A stretch of 64,000 nt of DNA, from the NCBI RefSeq assembly GCF_900007165.1, contig NZ_CYGY02000032.1, positions 248,001 to 312,000 on the forward strand, in the 5' to 3' direction. Positions within the stretch are counted from its first letter, which is position 1, and each line of letters opens with the position of its first letter. The stretch comes from Paraburkholderia piptadeniae (lineage in GTDB: Bacteria > Pseudomonadota > Gammaproteobacteria > Burkholderiales > Burkholderiaceae). Shown here in pieces: positions 30,150 to 38,503 of the stretch. The position numbers and the translations under genes are program-made. The notes under the pieces are model-generated. The model worked only from the letters and a program-made list of their open reading frames with translations. It did not search any database and was not told where the DNA came from.

Positions 30150-30525
30150 TCGCGACGCTATCTCGCCCTTGTCCCGCATAGCGGCATTCGCGCACGGCCA
30201 GTGTTCTCTGGCCGTGCGCGCTCCCCTCGCCTCACTACCCTTTCTTGCCGACGCCGACCGGTCGTTTGTAACCATCGGTAAAAGCTGCGCGACGCCAGCG
30301 TTCGCCCGTTTCTTCAGAGCCTGCTGAAACGCACGGACGACGCCGATGGCGCCGCTCGGTGCACTTCTTGCATGTCATGCGCGCAAATACTGCGCGCTTC
30401 TAACGTTACAAATTGAAACCCCGGCACGAATGGCGTGTCCGACACTTAGGGCTGGGCCTTTTGGCGCATCCTATGCCTCACCTGAGTCTCGAAGGGCAAC
30501 TCTGTCCGGACGGAGGCCAATCACC
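30150..30525. other. Intergenic region after lysS with a strong hairpin
   Basis: These 376 bp hold a perfect 12-bp stem with 6-nt loop at 30190-30219 (GCGCACGGCCAG with CTGGCCGTGCGC), 41 bp after the lysS stop. There is no U-run, so it may be a weak terminator or an mRNA 3'-end stabiliser. The rest should hold the promoter of the glycine-zipper gene, but I see no clear boxes and no gene. Confidence 0.6.
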
Positions 30526-31299
30526 ATGAACAATCCGAACAACCCGCAAACTTCCCCGCGCCGTCTTCACCCGCTCATTGCGGTGGCGGCGGGCGCCGTC
30601 ATCATCGCCAGTCTCGCTGCCACGGCAGCCGTGACGGGATTGTTCCCGAAGGCGTCGAGCAACGGCGCGGTCAACGATCAGACGCAATCGGCTGCCGTCA
30701 CGCAGCAGCAGCAACCTGTCGTCGATACCGCGCAGCCGGCCCGTCTGCCCGCGCAGCCACAGCCGCAAGCCGCCGCTCAACAACAGGCGGCTGAGCAGCA
30801 AGCCGCTGAACAGCAGGCGGCCCAGCAACAAGCCCAGCAGGCGCAACAGGCCGAGCAGGCCCCGCGCGCGCCGGCGCCGACGAGCCCGCAATACGCGCAA
30901 CAGCCGCAGTACGCGCAGCAACCGCAGCAGCAATATGCGCCGCAACAGCCAGCGCAACCGGCCCATTGCTCGACTTGCGGCACGGTCGTCGCTATCTCGG
31001 CCGTGCGTCAGGAAGGGCATGGCACGGGCCTTGGTGCCGTCGGCGGCGCGGTAGCGGGCGGTGTCGTCGGCAACCAGTTCGGCAGCGGCAACGGCCGCAC
31101 GGCGATGACGCTGCTCGGCGCGCTCGGCGGCGGACTCGCCGGCAATTCGGTCGAAAAACATCTGCGCAGCACGACCAGCTACTCAGTGCGCGTACGCATG
31201 GAGAACGGCAAGACGCGCTACTTCACCTATCACGAGGCGCCGCCGTTCCAGCAAGGCCAGCGCGTGCGCGTGCAGAACGGCACGCTGGTGGCCGGCTAG
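30526..31299 (+). CDS. Glycine-zipper 2TM domain envelope protein
   Basis: The 257-residue protein has one membrane anchor or uncleaved signal near residues 17-38. A long Gln/Ala/Pro-rich linker (about 60-145) follows, then a paired Cys (CSTCG) and a glycine-zipper segment (GAVGGAVAGGVVGNQ, LLGALGGGLAGNS). The C-terminal part (TTSYSVRVRMENGKTRYFTY) is typical of the SlyB/17-kDa surface antigen relatives. The role is likely in the cell envelope, by family. The ATG at 30526 has CGGAGG at 30511-30516. Ends at a bidirectional terminator shared with the isc operon. Confidence 0.85.
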   Translation: MNNPNNPQTSPRRLHPLIAVAAGAVIIASLAATAAVTGLFPKASSNGAVNDQTQSAAVTQQQQPVVDTAQPARLPAQPQPQAAAQQQAAEQQAAEQQAAQQQAQQAQQAEQAPRAPAPTSPQYAQQPQYAQQPQQQYAPQQPAQPAHCSTCGTVVAISAVRQEGHGTGLGAVGGAVAGGVVGNQFGSGNGRTAMTLLGALGGGLAGNSVEKHLRSTTSYSVRVRMENGKTRYFTYHEAPPFQQGQRVRVQNGTLVAG

Positions 31300-31340
31300 G
31301 CGAGACGATCCGCGCGCCCTATTCGCGTGCCGCATACGAA

Positions 31341-31370
31341 AAAAGGCGACTCACACGTGAGTCGCCTTTT
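31341..31370. terminator. Bidirectional terminator (glycine-zipper gene / isc operon)
   Basis: A perfect 13-bp stem (AAAAGGCGACTCA with TGAGTCGCCTTTT) closes a 4-nt loop between convergent genes. T-runs flank both sides, so it should end both transcripts. Confidence 0.9.
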
Positions 31371-31412
31371 CTTTTGCCGCGCCTGAGACGGCAAGCAACG
31401 GACAGAACGCGT

Positions 31413-31610
31413 TCAGTAATCCGCGTCTTCGATCCATGCTGCCTGAATCGCTTCGAGGATCTTTTCGCTCGAGCGGTTTGGATCGTCGTCGAAGCCGTCC
31501 AGCTCCATCACCCAGCGGTGAAGATCGGTGAAGCGCACCTGTTGCGGGTCGATTTCCGGATGCTTGTCCGTCAAGGCCATCGCGATGTCTTGCGTGTCGG
31601 TCCACTTCAT
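31413..31610 (-). CDS. iscX: Fe-S assembly protein IscX (YfhJ)
   Basis: The 65-residue acidic protein has the IscX features: KWTDTQDIA at the start, HPEIDPQQVRFTDL in the middle, and an acidic AWIEDADY end. IscX binds IscS and iron and modulates cluster assembly. Last gene of the isc operon, 15 bp after fdx. Normal length. Confidence 0.95.
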   Translation of the reverse strand: MKWTDTQDIAMALTDKHPEIDPQQVRFTDLHRWVMELDGFDDDPNRSSEKILEAIQAAWIEDADY

Positions 31611-31625
31611 GGCTGCATGCTCCTG

Positions 31626-31967
31626 TTAGTGATTTTCCTTCGCGTGGTTGATCGAATAACGCGGAATCTCGACAACGAGATCGTCGTCCCCCGGCATGAT
31701 CGCCTGGCACGACAACCGCGACTCGCGCTCGAGACCCCATGCCTTGTCGAGCAGATCGTCCTCGTCTTCTTCCGACGGTTCCAGCGCGTTGAAGCCCTCA
31801 CGCACGATCACGTGACACGTCGTGCACGCGCAGGACTTCTCGCACGCATGCTCGATCTCGATGCCGTTGTCGAGCAGATTGTCGCAGACACTCTTACCCG
31901 GCACGGCGTCGATGACCGCGCCGTCCGGACACAGTTCGACGTGAGGCAGCACAACGATTTGAGGCAT
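31626..31967 (-). CDS. fdx: [2Fe-2S] ferredoxin of the ISC system
   Basis: This is a 113-residue adrenodoxin-type ferredoxin. Three cluster cysteines lie in the HACEKSCACTTC stretch (near residues 42-51) and the fourth in RLSCQAI near 87. It supplies electrons for cluster assembly on IscU. The start is ATG at 31967 (PQIVVLPH), which is the standard N-terminus; the open frame to 31994 is not needed. Lies between hscA and iscX. Confidence 0.95.
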   Translation of the reverse strand: MPQIVVLPHVELCPDGAVIDAVPGKSVCDNLLDNGIEIEHACEKSCACTTCHVIVREGFNALEPSEEDEDDLLDKAWGLERESRLSCQAIMPGDDDLVVEIPRYSINHAKENH

Positions 31968-32154
31968 ACAAATTCCGTTTGGTCTGTGGGGCACGGACGC
32001 CGCCCTTCAGGCACCGTACCATTTTACTAATCGCGCGGCCGTTTTTGGCACGCACTGCGTGATTCTGCGGCGATGCGTGAATCGCGTTTTCACTGCATCG
32101 CACTCATTGCGCCAAGCGCGTATCGATGCCTCGCCTTGCCGTCAATACGCGATG

Positions 32155-34026
32155 TCAAATCTCGTCGAGCTTGCGGCCCGCGAGAGCGCGGCGAATGCTC
32201 TTGTCCATCCGTCGCGCGGCGAATTCGTCGGTGCCCTCGGCGAGCGTCTTCGTCGCCGTTTCGATCGCGTCGACGTCATCGCCCGGCGCGACCTTGCGCA
32301 GCGCCTCGACGAGGCCGACGAGCGTCGCGCGCTCGTCGGCGTCGAGCAACTCGCCGTCGGCGGCAAGCGCCACTTCCGTCGCTTCGATCAGACGCTGCGC
32401 TTCGACCTGCGCCTCGCGCAACGCACGGGCACGCATATCGACTTCCGCCGTCTGGAAGCTGTCTTCGAGCATGCGAGCGACGTCGTCGTCGGCAAGACCG
32501 TACGACGGCTTCACGACCACCGACGCCTCCACGCCCGAATGCTGCTCGCGCGCGAACACGGACAGCAGCCCGTCAGCATCCACCTGATAGGTGACGCGGA
32601 TGCGCGCCGCGCCCGCCGCCATCGGCGGAATGCCGCGCAGCTCGAAGCGCGCGAGCGAACGGCAATCCGACACGAGTTCGCGTTCGCCCTGGACGACGTG
32701 AATCGCCATCGCCGTCTGGCCGTCCTTGAAGGTCGTGAATTCCTGCGCACGCGCGGTCGGAATCGTCGAGTTGCGCGGAATGATTTTCTCGGCGAGCCCG
32801 CCCATCGTTTCGACGCCCAGCGACAGCGGGATCACGTCGAGCAGCAGCCAGTCGTCGCCGTCGGCGCCACGGTTGCCCGCGAGCAGATCGGCCTGAATCG
32901 CGGCGCCGAGCGCCACGACCTGGTCGGGGTCGAGATTCGTCAATGGCGGCTGACCGAAGAAGCTTTCGACGGCGCGGCGAATCACGGGCATGCGCGTCGC
33001 GCCGCCGACCAGCACGACACCCTTGATGTCGGCGGGCGTCACTTTCGCATCGCGCAGCGCTTTTTTCGTGGGCCCGAGCGTGCGCTGCACGAGCGCCTGC
33101 GTGATCGTTTCGAACGTCGCCTCGTCGACCGCGACGTCGATCTTCGCACCGCTCGCGAGCGTGACCTGGACGGTCGTGCCCGGCGCCGACGACAGCGCCT
33201 CCTTCGCTTCGCGCACCGTGTCGAGCAACTGGCGCACGTCTTCGGGCGTCAGCGACTTCGCCGCGACATTAGCCTTTTCCAGCACGTGGCGATACAACGC
33301 GTGATCGAAGTCGTCGCCACCGAGCGCCGAATCGCCGCCCGCCGCGAGCACTTCGAAAACGCCCTTTGTCAGCTTCAGGATCGACAGATCGAACGTGCCG
33401 CCGCCGAGGTCATACACCGCGTACAGGCCTTCGGCGCCGTTATCGAGACCGTACGCAATCGCGGCCGCCGTCGGCTCGTTCAAGAGACGCAGCACGTTGA
33501 GACCGGCAAGACGCGCGGCATCCTTGGTCGCCTGGCGCTGCGCTTCGTCGAAATACGCGGGCACCGTGATGACGGCACCGACGAGTTCGTCGCCGAGCGT
33601 GTCTTCGGCGCGATAGCGCAGCGTCGCGAGAATTTCCGCCGACACTTCGACGGGACTCTTCACGCCGTCGACAGTGCGGATCTGCACCATGCCCGGCGCG
33701 TCGACGAAATCGTACGGCGCGTTTTCCGCGTGCTCGACTTCGCTCTTGCCGCGACCCATGAAGCGCTTGACGGAGACGATCGTGTTGCGCGGATCGGTGA
33801 CGGCTTCCGCTTTCGCCACGCGCCCGATGCGCCGGCCGCCCTTCTCCAGATACCGCACGACGGAGGGCAGCAGATAGTGGCCGTCGTCATCGGGCAAAAC
33901 GTCGGGCACGCCGCTGCGCACCGCCGCGACGAGAGAGTTGGTGGTGCCGAGGTCGATGCCGACGGCGAGTCGCCGCTGATGCGGCGCGGGCGCCATGCCG
34001 GGTTCGGAAATTTGCAGTAAGGCCAT
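32155..34026 (-). CDS. hscA: Hsp70-type chaperone HscA
   Basis: The 623-residue DnaK-like ATPase is specialised for releasing clusters from IscU. The nucleotide-binding domain begins with AVGIDLGTTNSLVA and has the phosphate-2 loop YDLGGGTFDLS; a substrate-binding domain and helical lid follow. Start at ATG 34026 (ALLQISEPG), the family's typical beginning. Between hscB and fdx. A 188-bp gap separates its stop from fdx. Confidence 0.97.
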   Translation of the reverse strand: MALLQISEPGMAPAPHQRRLAVGIDLGTTNSLVAAVRSGVPDVLPDDDGHYLLPSVVRYLEKGGRRIGRVAKAEAVTDPRNTIVSVKRFMGRGKSEVEHAENAPYDFVDAPGMVQIRTVDGVKSPVEVSAEILATLRYRAEDTLGDELVGAVITVPAYFDEAQRQATKDAARLAGLNVLRLLNEPTAAAIAYGLDNGAEGLYAVYDLGGGTFDLSILKLTKGVFEVLAAGGDSALGGDDFDHALYRHVLEKANVAAKSLTPEDVRQLLDTVREAKEALSSAPGTTVQVTLASGAKIDVAVDEATFETITQALVQRTLGPTKKALRDAKVTPADIKGVVLVGGATRMPVIRRAVESFFGQPPLTNLDPDQVVALGAAIQADLLAGNRGADGDDWLLLDVIPLSLGVETMGGLAEKIIPRNSTIPTARAQEFTTFKDGQTAMAIHVVQGERELVSDCRSLARFELRGIPPMAAGAARIRVTYQVDADGLLSVFAREQHSGVEASVVVKPSYGLADDDVARMLEDSFQTAEVDMRARALREAQVEAQRLIEATEVALAADGELLDADERATLVGLVEALRKVAPGDDVDAIETATKTLAEGTDEFAARRMDKSIRRALAGRKLDEI

Positions 34027-34117
34027 CTGGAATCTTCTTCGGGTCCGTCGGGGTCGATCGTGATCGATCATGCCCCAGTCCTGATCATGTCGGTTCGCGT
34101 GTTGTCTACGCGCCGCG

Positions 34118-34645
34118 CTAGTTTTCGAGTCGTTCGATCTGCGTGCCGATCTCCGACGCCACGCGCTCGATGAACATCAGTTGTCGCACCGCTTCGCCTG
34201 CCGCCTGGTTCGAGCCGCTGTCGAGCAACGCGGCCAGCTTCGCGAAGCGCACCTTCTCTTCGTCGCGCAGTTCCGCGAGCAGCGCGTCGAGCGCATCGAC
34301 ATTCTTCGCCGCCGACGCGTCCTCGATGCTCTCGCGCCATTCCATCTGCTGCATCAGGAATGCCGGCTCCATCGCCGTGTTGTTCTCCGCGCCGACGTCG
34401 ACGCCGCGCAGCGACAGCAGATAGCGCGCGCGCCTGAGCGGATCACGCAGCGTCTGATACGCCTCGTTCGTGCGCGTCGCCCATTGCATCGCGATGCGCT
34501 TCTGCGCGTCGCCCGCCGCGGCGAAGCGGTCGGGATGCACCTGCGCCTGCACCGTGCGGTACGCGTGGTCGAGCGCGGAAGCGTCGAGCACGAACTGCTC
34601 GGGCAGATCGAAGAGTTTGAAGTGACTGTCGTTCAGCGAGGCCAT
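34118..34645 (-). CDS. hscB: J-protein co-chaperone HscB
   Basis: This 175-residue protein has an N-terminal J domain with the invariant HPD in VHPDRF (about residues 37-39) and a C-terminal helical bundle that docks IscU. It stimulates HscA and delivers IscU. Normal length (E. coli 171). Separated from iscA by a terminator-like hairpin, so its expression may be lower than that of iscRSUA. Confidence 0.96.
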   Translation of the reverse strand: MASLNDSHFKLFDLPEQFVLDASALDHAYRTVQAQVHPDRFAAAGDAQKRIAMQWATRTNEAYQTLRDPLRRARYLLSLRGVDVGAENNTAMEPAFLMQQMEWRESIEDASAAKNVDALDALLAELRDEEKVRFAKLAALLDSGSNQAAGEAVRQLMFIERVASEIGTQIERLEN

Positions 34646-34720
34646 CAGTTTGGTTTGTCCGTCGAAAGCGCGTGGCGAAGGTCAGGCAGGCATCTTGCGA
34701 TGTTCATGGCGAAATTGAAA

Positions 34721-34742
34721 AAAGGCGGCACAGGCCGCCTTT
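34721..34742 (-). terminator. Intrinsic terminator inside the isc operon (iscA-hscB gap)
   Basis: On the minus strand the sequence is AAAGGCGGC, loop CTGT, GCCGCCTTT, then TTTCAATTT: a 9-bp GC-rich stem with a U-run, which is a canonical Rho-independent terminator. It lies 18 bp after the iscA stop and 75 bp before hscB, in the transcribed direction of the operon. It probably lets only part of the transcription continue into hscBA-fdx-iscX. Confidence 0.75.
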
Positions 34743-34760
34743 TCCGCGTAATCCGCGCGC

Positions 34761-35084
34761 TTACACGCGGAACGATTCGCCGCAGCCGCATTCGTCCTTC
34801 ACGTTCGGATTGTTGAACTTGAAGCCTTCATTCAGCCCTTCGCGCGCGAAGTCGAGCTCGGTCCCGTCGATATAGGCGAGGCTCTTCGGGTCGACCACGA
34901 TCTTCACGCCATTGCATTCGAACACCTGGTCTTCAGGTGCGAGTTCATCGACGTACTCGAGCTTGTATGCGAGGCCCGAGCAACCCGTCGTGCGCACACC
35001 GAGCCGCAGTCCGACGCCCTTGCCGCGTCGGGTCAGATATTTCTGGACGTGTTGTGCTGCCTTTTCGGTCAACGTAATTGCCAT
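34761..35084 (-). CDS. iscA: A-type iron-sulfur carrier IscA
   Basis: The 107-residue A-type carrier has the three conserved cysteines, Cys35 in TTGCSG and Cys99/Cys101 in the C-terminal ECGCGESF. It binds iron or a cluster and passes clusters to target proteins. Normal length. Downstream of iscU (149-bp gap). Confidence 0.97.
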   Translation of the reverse strand: MAITLTEKAAQHVQKYLTRRGKGVGLRLGVRTTGCSGLAYKLEYVDELAPEDQVFECNGVKIVVDPKSLAYIDGTELDFAREGLNEGFKFNNPNVKDECGCGESFRV

Positions 35085-35233
35085 AGCGTTTCTCTATGTG
35101 CGGCACGCCGTCGTTTCTCACGACCCGTGTCGCGACCCTGCCTGCATCTCAAATCGTTCCGGCGGGCGACGATTTCAAGGATCGATCGCCACGCCGCGCC
35201 ACTATCGCGCTCAAAGCCACGCGCAATGCGTGC

Positions 35234-35650
35234 TTACGCCGACTGCTCGGCGCTCGCTGCGCCAGCCGTTTCGCCATGACGCTGCTTGTAGTCGGCAACC
35301 GCTGCCTTGATCGCGTCTTCCGCGAGAATCGAGCAGTGGATCTTTACCGGAGGCAGCGCCAGTTCTTCGGCGATCTGCGTGTTCTTGATCGTGAGCGCCT
35401 GATCGAGCGTCTTGCCCTTCACCCATTCCGTGACGAGCGAGCTCGACGCGATGGCCGAACCGCAGCCGTACGTCTTGAACTTCGCGTCCTCGATGACGCC
35501 GTCCGCGCCAACGCGGATCTGCAGCTTCATCACGTCGCCACAAGCCGGCGCGCCGACCATGCCCGTACCGACGGTATCGTCGTCTTTCGCGAACGAGCCG
35601 ACGTTGCGCGGGTTTTCGTAGTGGTCCAGAACCTTGTCGCTATATGCCAT
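35234..35650 (-). CDS. iscU: Fe-S cluster scaffold IscU
   Basis: This is a 138-residue scaffold on which clusters are built. Ligands Cys37 (APACGD), Cys63 (YGCGSA) and Cys106 (KIHCSIL) are present, as is the HscA recognition motif LPPVK at 99-103. A 10-residue Ala-rich tail is slightly longer than in E. coli. Follows iscS after 57 bp. Confidence 0.98.
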   Translation of the reverse strand: MAYSDKVLDHYENPRNVGSFAKDDDTVGTGMVGAPACGDVMKLQIRVGADGVIEDAKFKTYGCGSAIASSSLVTEWVKGKTLDQALTIKNTQIAEELALPPVKIHCSILAEDAIKAAVADYKQRHGETAGAASAEQSA

Positions 35651-35707
35651 GTTGTCACTCCTTGATTCGATTCAACCTGCGTTCGTGATCGACTGATTCG
35701 GGCGCGC

Positions 35708-36931
35708 TCAGTGCGCGGCCCACTGGATCGTCGACAGATCGATGCCGTCCTTGTGCATTTCCCACAGCGGCGACAGATCGCGCAGCTTCGCGATCTTGCT
35801 CTTCAGCAGGTTGATCACATAATCGACGTCCTGTTCCGTCGTGAAGCGGCCAACCGTGAAGCGGATCGAGCTGTGAGCCAGCTCGTCGTTGCGGCCGAGC
35901 GCGCGCAACACATACGACGGCTCCAGCGAAGCCGACGTGCACGCCGAGCCCGACGACACCGCGACATCCTTCACCGCCATGATCAGCGACTCGCCTTCGA
36001 CGAAGTTGAAGCTGATGTTCAGGTTGTGCGGCACACGCTGTTCCATGTCGCCGTTCACATACGTTTCCTCGATCTCTTGCAGCCCGCGCAGCAGCTTGTC
36101 GCGCAGCATGCGGACGCGTTCGTTTTCGGTCGCCATTTCTTCGCGCGCGATGCGGAACGCTTCACCCATACCGACGATCTGGTGCGTCGCCAGCGTGCCC
36201 GAGCGCATGCCACGCTCGTGGCCGCCGCCGTGCATCTGCGCTTCGATGCGCACGCGCGGCTTGCGGCGCACATACAGCGCGCCGATGCCCTTCGGGCCAT
36301 ACGTCTTGTGCGCCGAGAACGACATCAGGTCGACCTTCAGCTTCTGCAGGTCGATTTCGACCTTGCCCGTCGCCTGCGCTGCGTCGACGTGGAAAATGAT
36401 GCCCTTCTCGCGGCAGATCTCGCCGATCGTCTCGATCTCCTGAATGACGCCGATCTCGTTGTTCACGTGCATCACCGACACCAGAATCGTGTCCGGGCGC
36501 AGCGCTGCCTTGAACACTTCCAGATCGACCAGGCCGTCGTCCTTCACGTCCAGATACGTCACTTCGAAGCCTTCGCGCTCGAGCTCGCGGCAGGTGTCGA
36601 GCACGGCCTTGTGCTCGGTCTTCACCGTGATCACATGCTTGCCCTTCGTCTTGTAGAAGTGCGCAGCGCCCTTGATCGCGAGGTTGTCCGATTCCGTCGC
36701 GCCCGACGTCCAGATGATTTCGCGCGGGTCGGCGTTGACGAGCGCCGCGACGTTCTCGCGCGCTTCCTCGACGGCACGCTCCGCGTCCCAGCCGTACGCG
36801 TGGCTGCGCGACGCCGGGTTGCCGAACTGCTCGCGCAGATACGGAATCATCTTGTCCACCACGCGCGGATCGACAGGCGTCGTCGCGCTGTAGTCCATGT
36901 AAATGGGCAGGTGGGGAATGTCGTTATTCAT
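35708..36931 (-). CDS. iscS: Cysteine desulfurase IscS
   Basis: The 407-residue PLP enzyme takes sulfur from cysteine for Fe-S clusters and tRNA thiolation. PLP lysine is Lys209 in SAHKTYGPKG; the persulfide cysteine is Cys331 in SSGSACTSAS. The start is the ATG at 36931, giving the typical NNDIPHLPIYMDYSAT; an extension to 36949 is possible. Follows iscR after 69 bp. Confidence 0.98.
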   Translation of the reverse strand: MNNDIPHLPIYMDYSATTPVDPRVVDKMIPYLREQFGNPASRSHAYGWDAERAVEEARENVAALVNADPREIIWTSGATESDNLAIKGAAHFYKTKGKHVITVKTEHKAVLDTCRELEREGFEVTYLDVKDDGLVDLEVFKAALRPDTILVSVMHVNNEIGVIQEIETIGEICREKGIIFHVDAAQATGKVEIDLQKLKVDLMSFSAHKTYGPKGIGALYVRRKPRVRIEAQMHGGGHERGMRSGTLATHQIVGMGEAFRIAREEMATENERVRMLRDKLLRGLQEIEETYVNGDMEQRVPHNLNISFNFVEGESLIMAVKDVAVSSGSACTSASLEPSYVLRALGRNDELAHSSIRFTVGRFTTEQDVDYVINLLKSKIAKLRDLSPLWEMHKDGIDLSTIQWAAH

Positions 36932-37000
36932 CAATCGCTCCGGGGACATCAGTGCATTTGGCTTTGCGGGTCTGGCGTGCGCGTCTGATTGCGCGCACTG

Positions 37001-37525
37001 TCAGCCGGCCATATTGAAAACGGAATTCGGACCTTTCGGCACCACGCGCGGCTCGACGGCGGGCGCTTCGGTGCGCCGGTCGCGCAGCACGGCCGTCGCA
37101 CCTTCGCGCGAGCGCTGCTGGTCGACCAGGTCTTTCAGGGAAACGGAGTCGAGATACTCGACCATCTTCTGGTTCAGCGTCGACCACAGTTCGTGCGTCA
37201 TGCAGTGGCCGTCGTGATGCTTCGTGCCCTCGCACGAGCCCTTGCCGCCGCACTGCGTGGCATCGAGCGGCTCGTCGACGGCGATGATGATGTCCGCCAC
37301 CGTCACATCCTCGGCGCGGCGCGCGAGGTTGTAGCCGCCGCCCGGCCCGCGCACGGATTCGACGATCTCGTGCCGGCGCAGCTTGCCGAACAGCTGCTCG
37401 AGGTAGGACAAGGAGATGTGTTGGCGCTGGCTGATACCCGCAAGCGTCACCGGGCCCTGCTCCTGGCGCAAAGCCAGGTCGATCATCGCCGTGACGGCGA
37501 AACGGCCTTTCGTGGTGAGTCTCAT
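37001..37525 (-). CDS. iscR: Fe-S-dependent transcriptional regulator IscR
   Basis: This is a 174-residue Rrf2-family regulator. The N-terminal winged helix (RLTTKGRFAVTAMIDLA) is followed by the cluster-binding stretch with Cys92, Cys98 and Cys108, then HELW. Compared with the E. coli pattern (Cys92, Cys98, Cys104, His107) the last interval is four residues longer, with extra histidines (TKHHDGH). [2Fe-2S]-IscR is expected to repress this operon through the two operators just upstream. Start at ATG 37525. Confidence 0.96.
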   Translation of the reverse strand: MRLTTKGRFAVTAMIDLALRQEQGPVTLAGISQRQHISLSYLEQLFGKLRRHEIVESVRGPGGGYNLARRAEDVTVADIIIAVDEPLDATQCGGKGSCEGTKHHDGHCMTHELWSTLNQKMVEYLDSVSLKDLVDQQRSREGATAVLRDRRTEAPAVEPRVVPKGPNSVFNMAG

Positions 37526-37542
37526 ATGTGGTGGGAACCGCA

Positions 37543-37567
37543 ATTCTCGACAAGTTTGGTCAAGTAT
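37543..37567 (-). promoter_or_regulatory. IscR type 1 operator, proximal copy
   Basis: On the minus strand ATACTTGACCAAACTTGTCG... fits much of the E. coli type 1 IscR consensus (ATASYYGACTRWWWYAGTCRRSTAT), with changes in the second half. It lies 18 bp upstream of the iscR start and directly abuts the other copy. Confidence 0.65.
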
Positions 37568-37590
37568 AAATACATGACGAATTTAGTCAA
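37563..37590 (-). promoter_or_regulatory. Sigma-70 promoter of the isc operon
   Basis: On the minus strand TTGACT (37585-37590) and TATACT (37563-37568) are separated by 16 bp. Both boxes lie within or between the two IscR operators, so bound IscR would block RNA polymerase. Confidence 0.75.
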
Positions 37591-37594
37591 GTAT
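37570..37594 (-). promoter_or_regulatory. IscR type 1 operator, distal copy
   Basis: On the minus strand ATACTTGACTAAATTCGTCA, continuing TGTAT, fits the E. coli type 1 IscR consensus over nearly all 25 positions. It overlaps the -35 box of the operon promoter and is spaced 2 bp from the proximal copy. Confidence 0.8.
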
Positions 37595-37635
37595 CCCCGG
37601 CGTGATTTGGGTCATTCGCTTAACGAAAACTTTTG

Positions 37636-38163
37636 TTACACGGTCAATTGGGGCCGAAGTGCCGCGATGAGACCACGACAGGCGGCTTCGCATTGGTCCA
37701 GCACGATTTCGAAGCCCTCGCCGCCCCCGAAGTAGGGGTCGACGACTTCGCGTGTATCGAAACCTGGCGCAACTTTTTCCACTTCACGCGCGGCCGGCGC
37801 GTCCGTGTCCGTCGCAAATTCCATCAGCAGACGAATCTTGTCCTGCTGCGCTGGCGGACAGATCTGTTTGAGCGCCGCGACATTCTTGTCGTCCATCGCG
37901 ATCATCAGATCGAAGCGCTCGAAATCGGCGGCGGTGATCTGCCGTCCACGAAATGTCGACAAATCGTAACCGCGGCTTTTGGCTGCACGCTGCGCGCGCT
38001 CGTCCGGCGCTTCGCCGATGTGCCAGTCGCCCGTGCCCGCCGAATCGACGATCACGTGATCAGTCAGCTTCGCCTCGGCCAGCATGTGCCGCATGACGCC
38101 TTCCGCAGTCGGGGAACGGCAGATGTTCCCAAGGCAAACGAAGCAGATGGCGACGGTATTCAT
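37636..38163 (-). CDS. Low-molecular-weight protein-tyrosine phosphatase
   Basis: The 175-residue enzyme has the CX5R signature CLGNICRS at residues 10-17 (nucleophile Cys10, Arg16) and the general-acid loop DPYFGG near 145. LMW-PTPs remove phosphate from tyrosine, often on exopolysaccharide kinases, but no kinase or capsule gene lies nearby. Upstream of iscR on the same strand, with the isc promoter in the 110-bp gap, so it is probably a separate unit. From memory this gene neighbours iscR in many Burkholderia. Confidence 0.93.
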   Translation of the reverse strand: MNTVAICFVCLGNICRSPTAEGVMRHMLAEAKLTDHVIVDSAGTGDWHIGEAPDERAQRAAKSRGYDLSTFRGRQITAADFERFDLMIAMDDKNVAALKQICPPAQQDKIRLLMEFATDTDAPAAREVEKVAPGFDTREVVDPYFGGGEGFEIVLDQCEAACRGLIAALRPQLTV

Positions 38164-38266
38164 CGATGGCTGAGCGGCCCAGCCGCATATGTCATAAAAG
38201 GTGAAACGGTGCCGCGATTATACAAAGCCGTGCAAAATCACGCCGGCGTCTTGCCAGCCTTGCCGA

Positions 38267-38503
38267 TCAGAGCGGCTGTGCAGGCATGCGGGCGGCCGGG
38301 TGCATCGGAGCAACGGGCATCGACGCTTCGCCGCCGACGAATCCGTAAGACACCGTGCGCGCGAGTTCCGCCGACACGCGCTCGGCAGCGAGCGGCGACT
38401 GCGACGATTGCGCACCCGCGTCGTTGTACAGATGCAGGTACGCAGCGACCGCGAGCGGCACGATGATTGCCCAAGGCCAATACACCGATATTTTCTTTTT
38501 CAT
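38267..38503 (-). CDS. Small membrane-anchored protein, unknown function
   Basis: The 78-residue open frame has a short basic start (KKK), one hydrophobic segment (about 7-22, YWPWAIIVPLAVAAYL), then a polar Ala/Ser-rich tail. Codon use (many CTC, GCG, TCG, GTG) matches neighbouring real genes. No family recognised. Ribosome site is weak (GAGAG about 10 bp upstream). It lies 103 bp upstream of the phosphatase gene on the same strand. Confidence 0.5.
   Translation of the reverse strand: MKKKISVYWPWAIIVPLAVAAYLHLYNDAGAQSSQSPLAAERVSAELARTVSYGFVGGEASMPVAPMHPAARMPAQPL

Noticed and set aside
30346..30525. Upstream in-frame start for the glycine-zipper protein
   Set aside because: The ATG at 30526 has a strong ribosome site and begins just before the membrane segment; the upstream part has no matching feature.
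32059..34020. 653-codon open frame on the plus strand opposite hscA
   Set aside because: It is the mirror of a real GC-rich gene; the product is Arg/His-rich without any family motif, and hscA on the other strand has all Hsp70 motifs.
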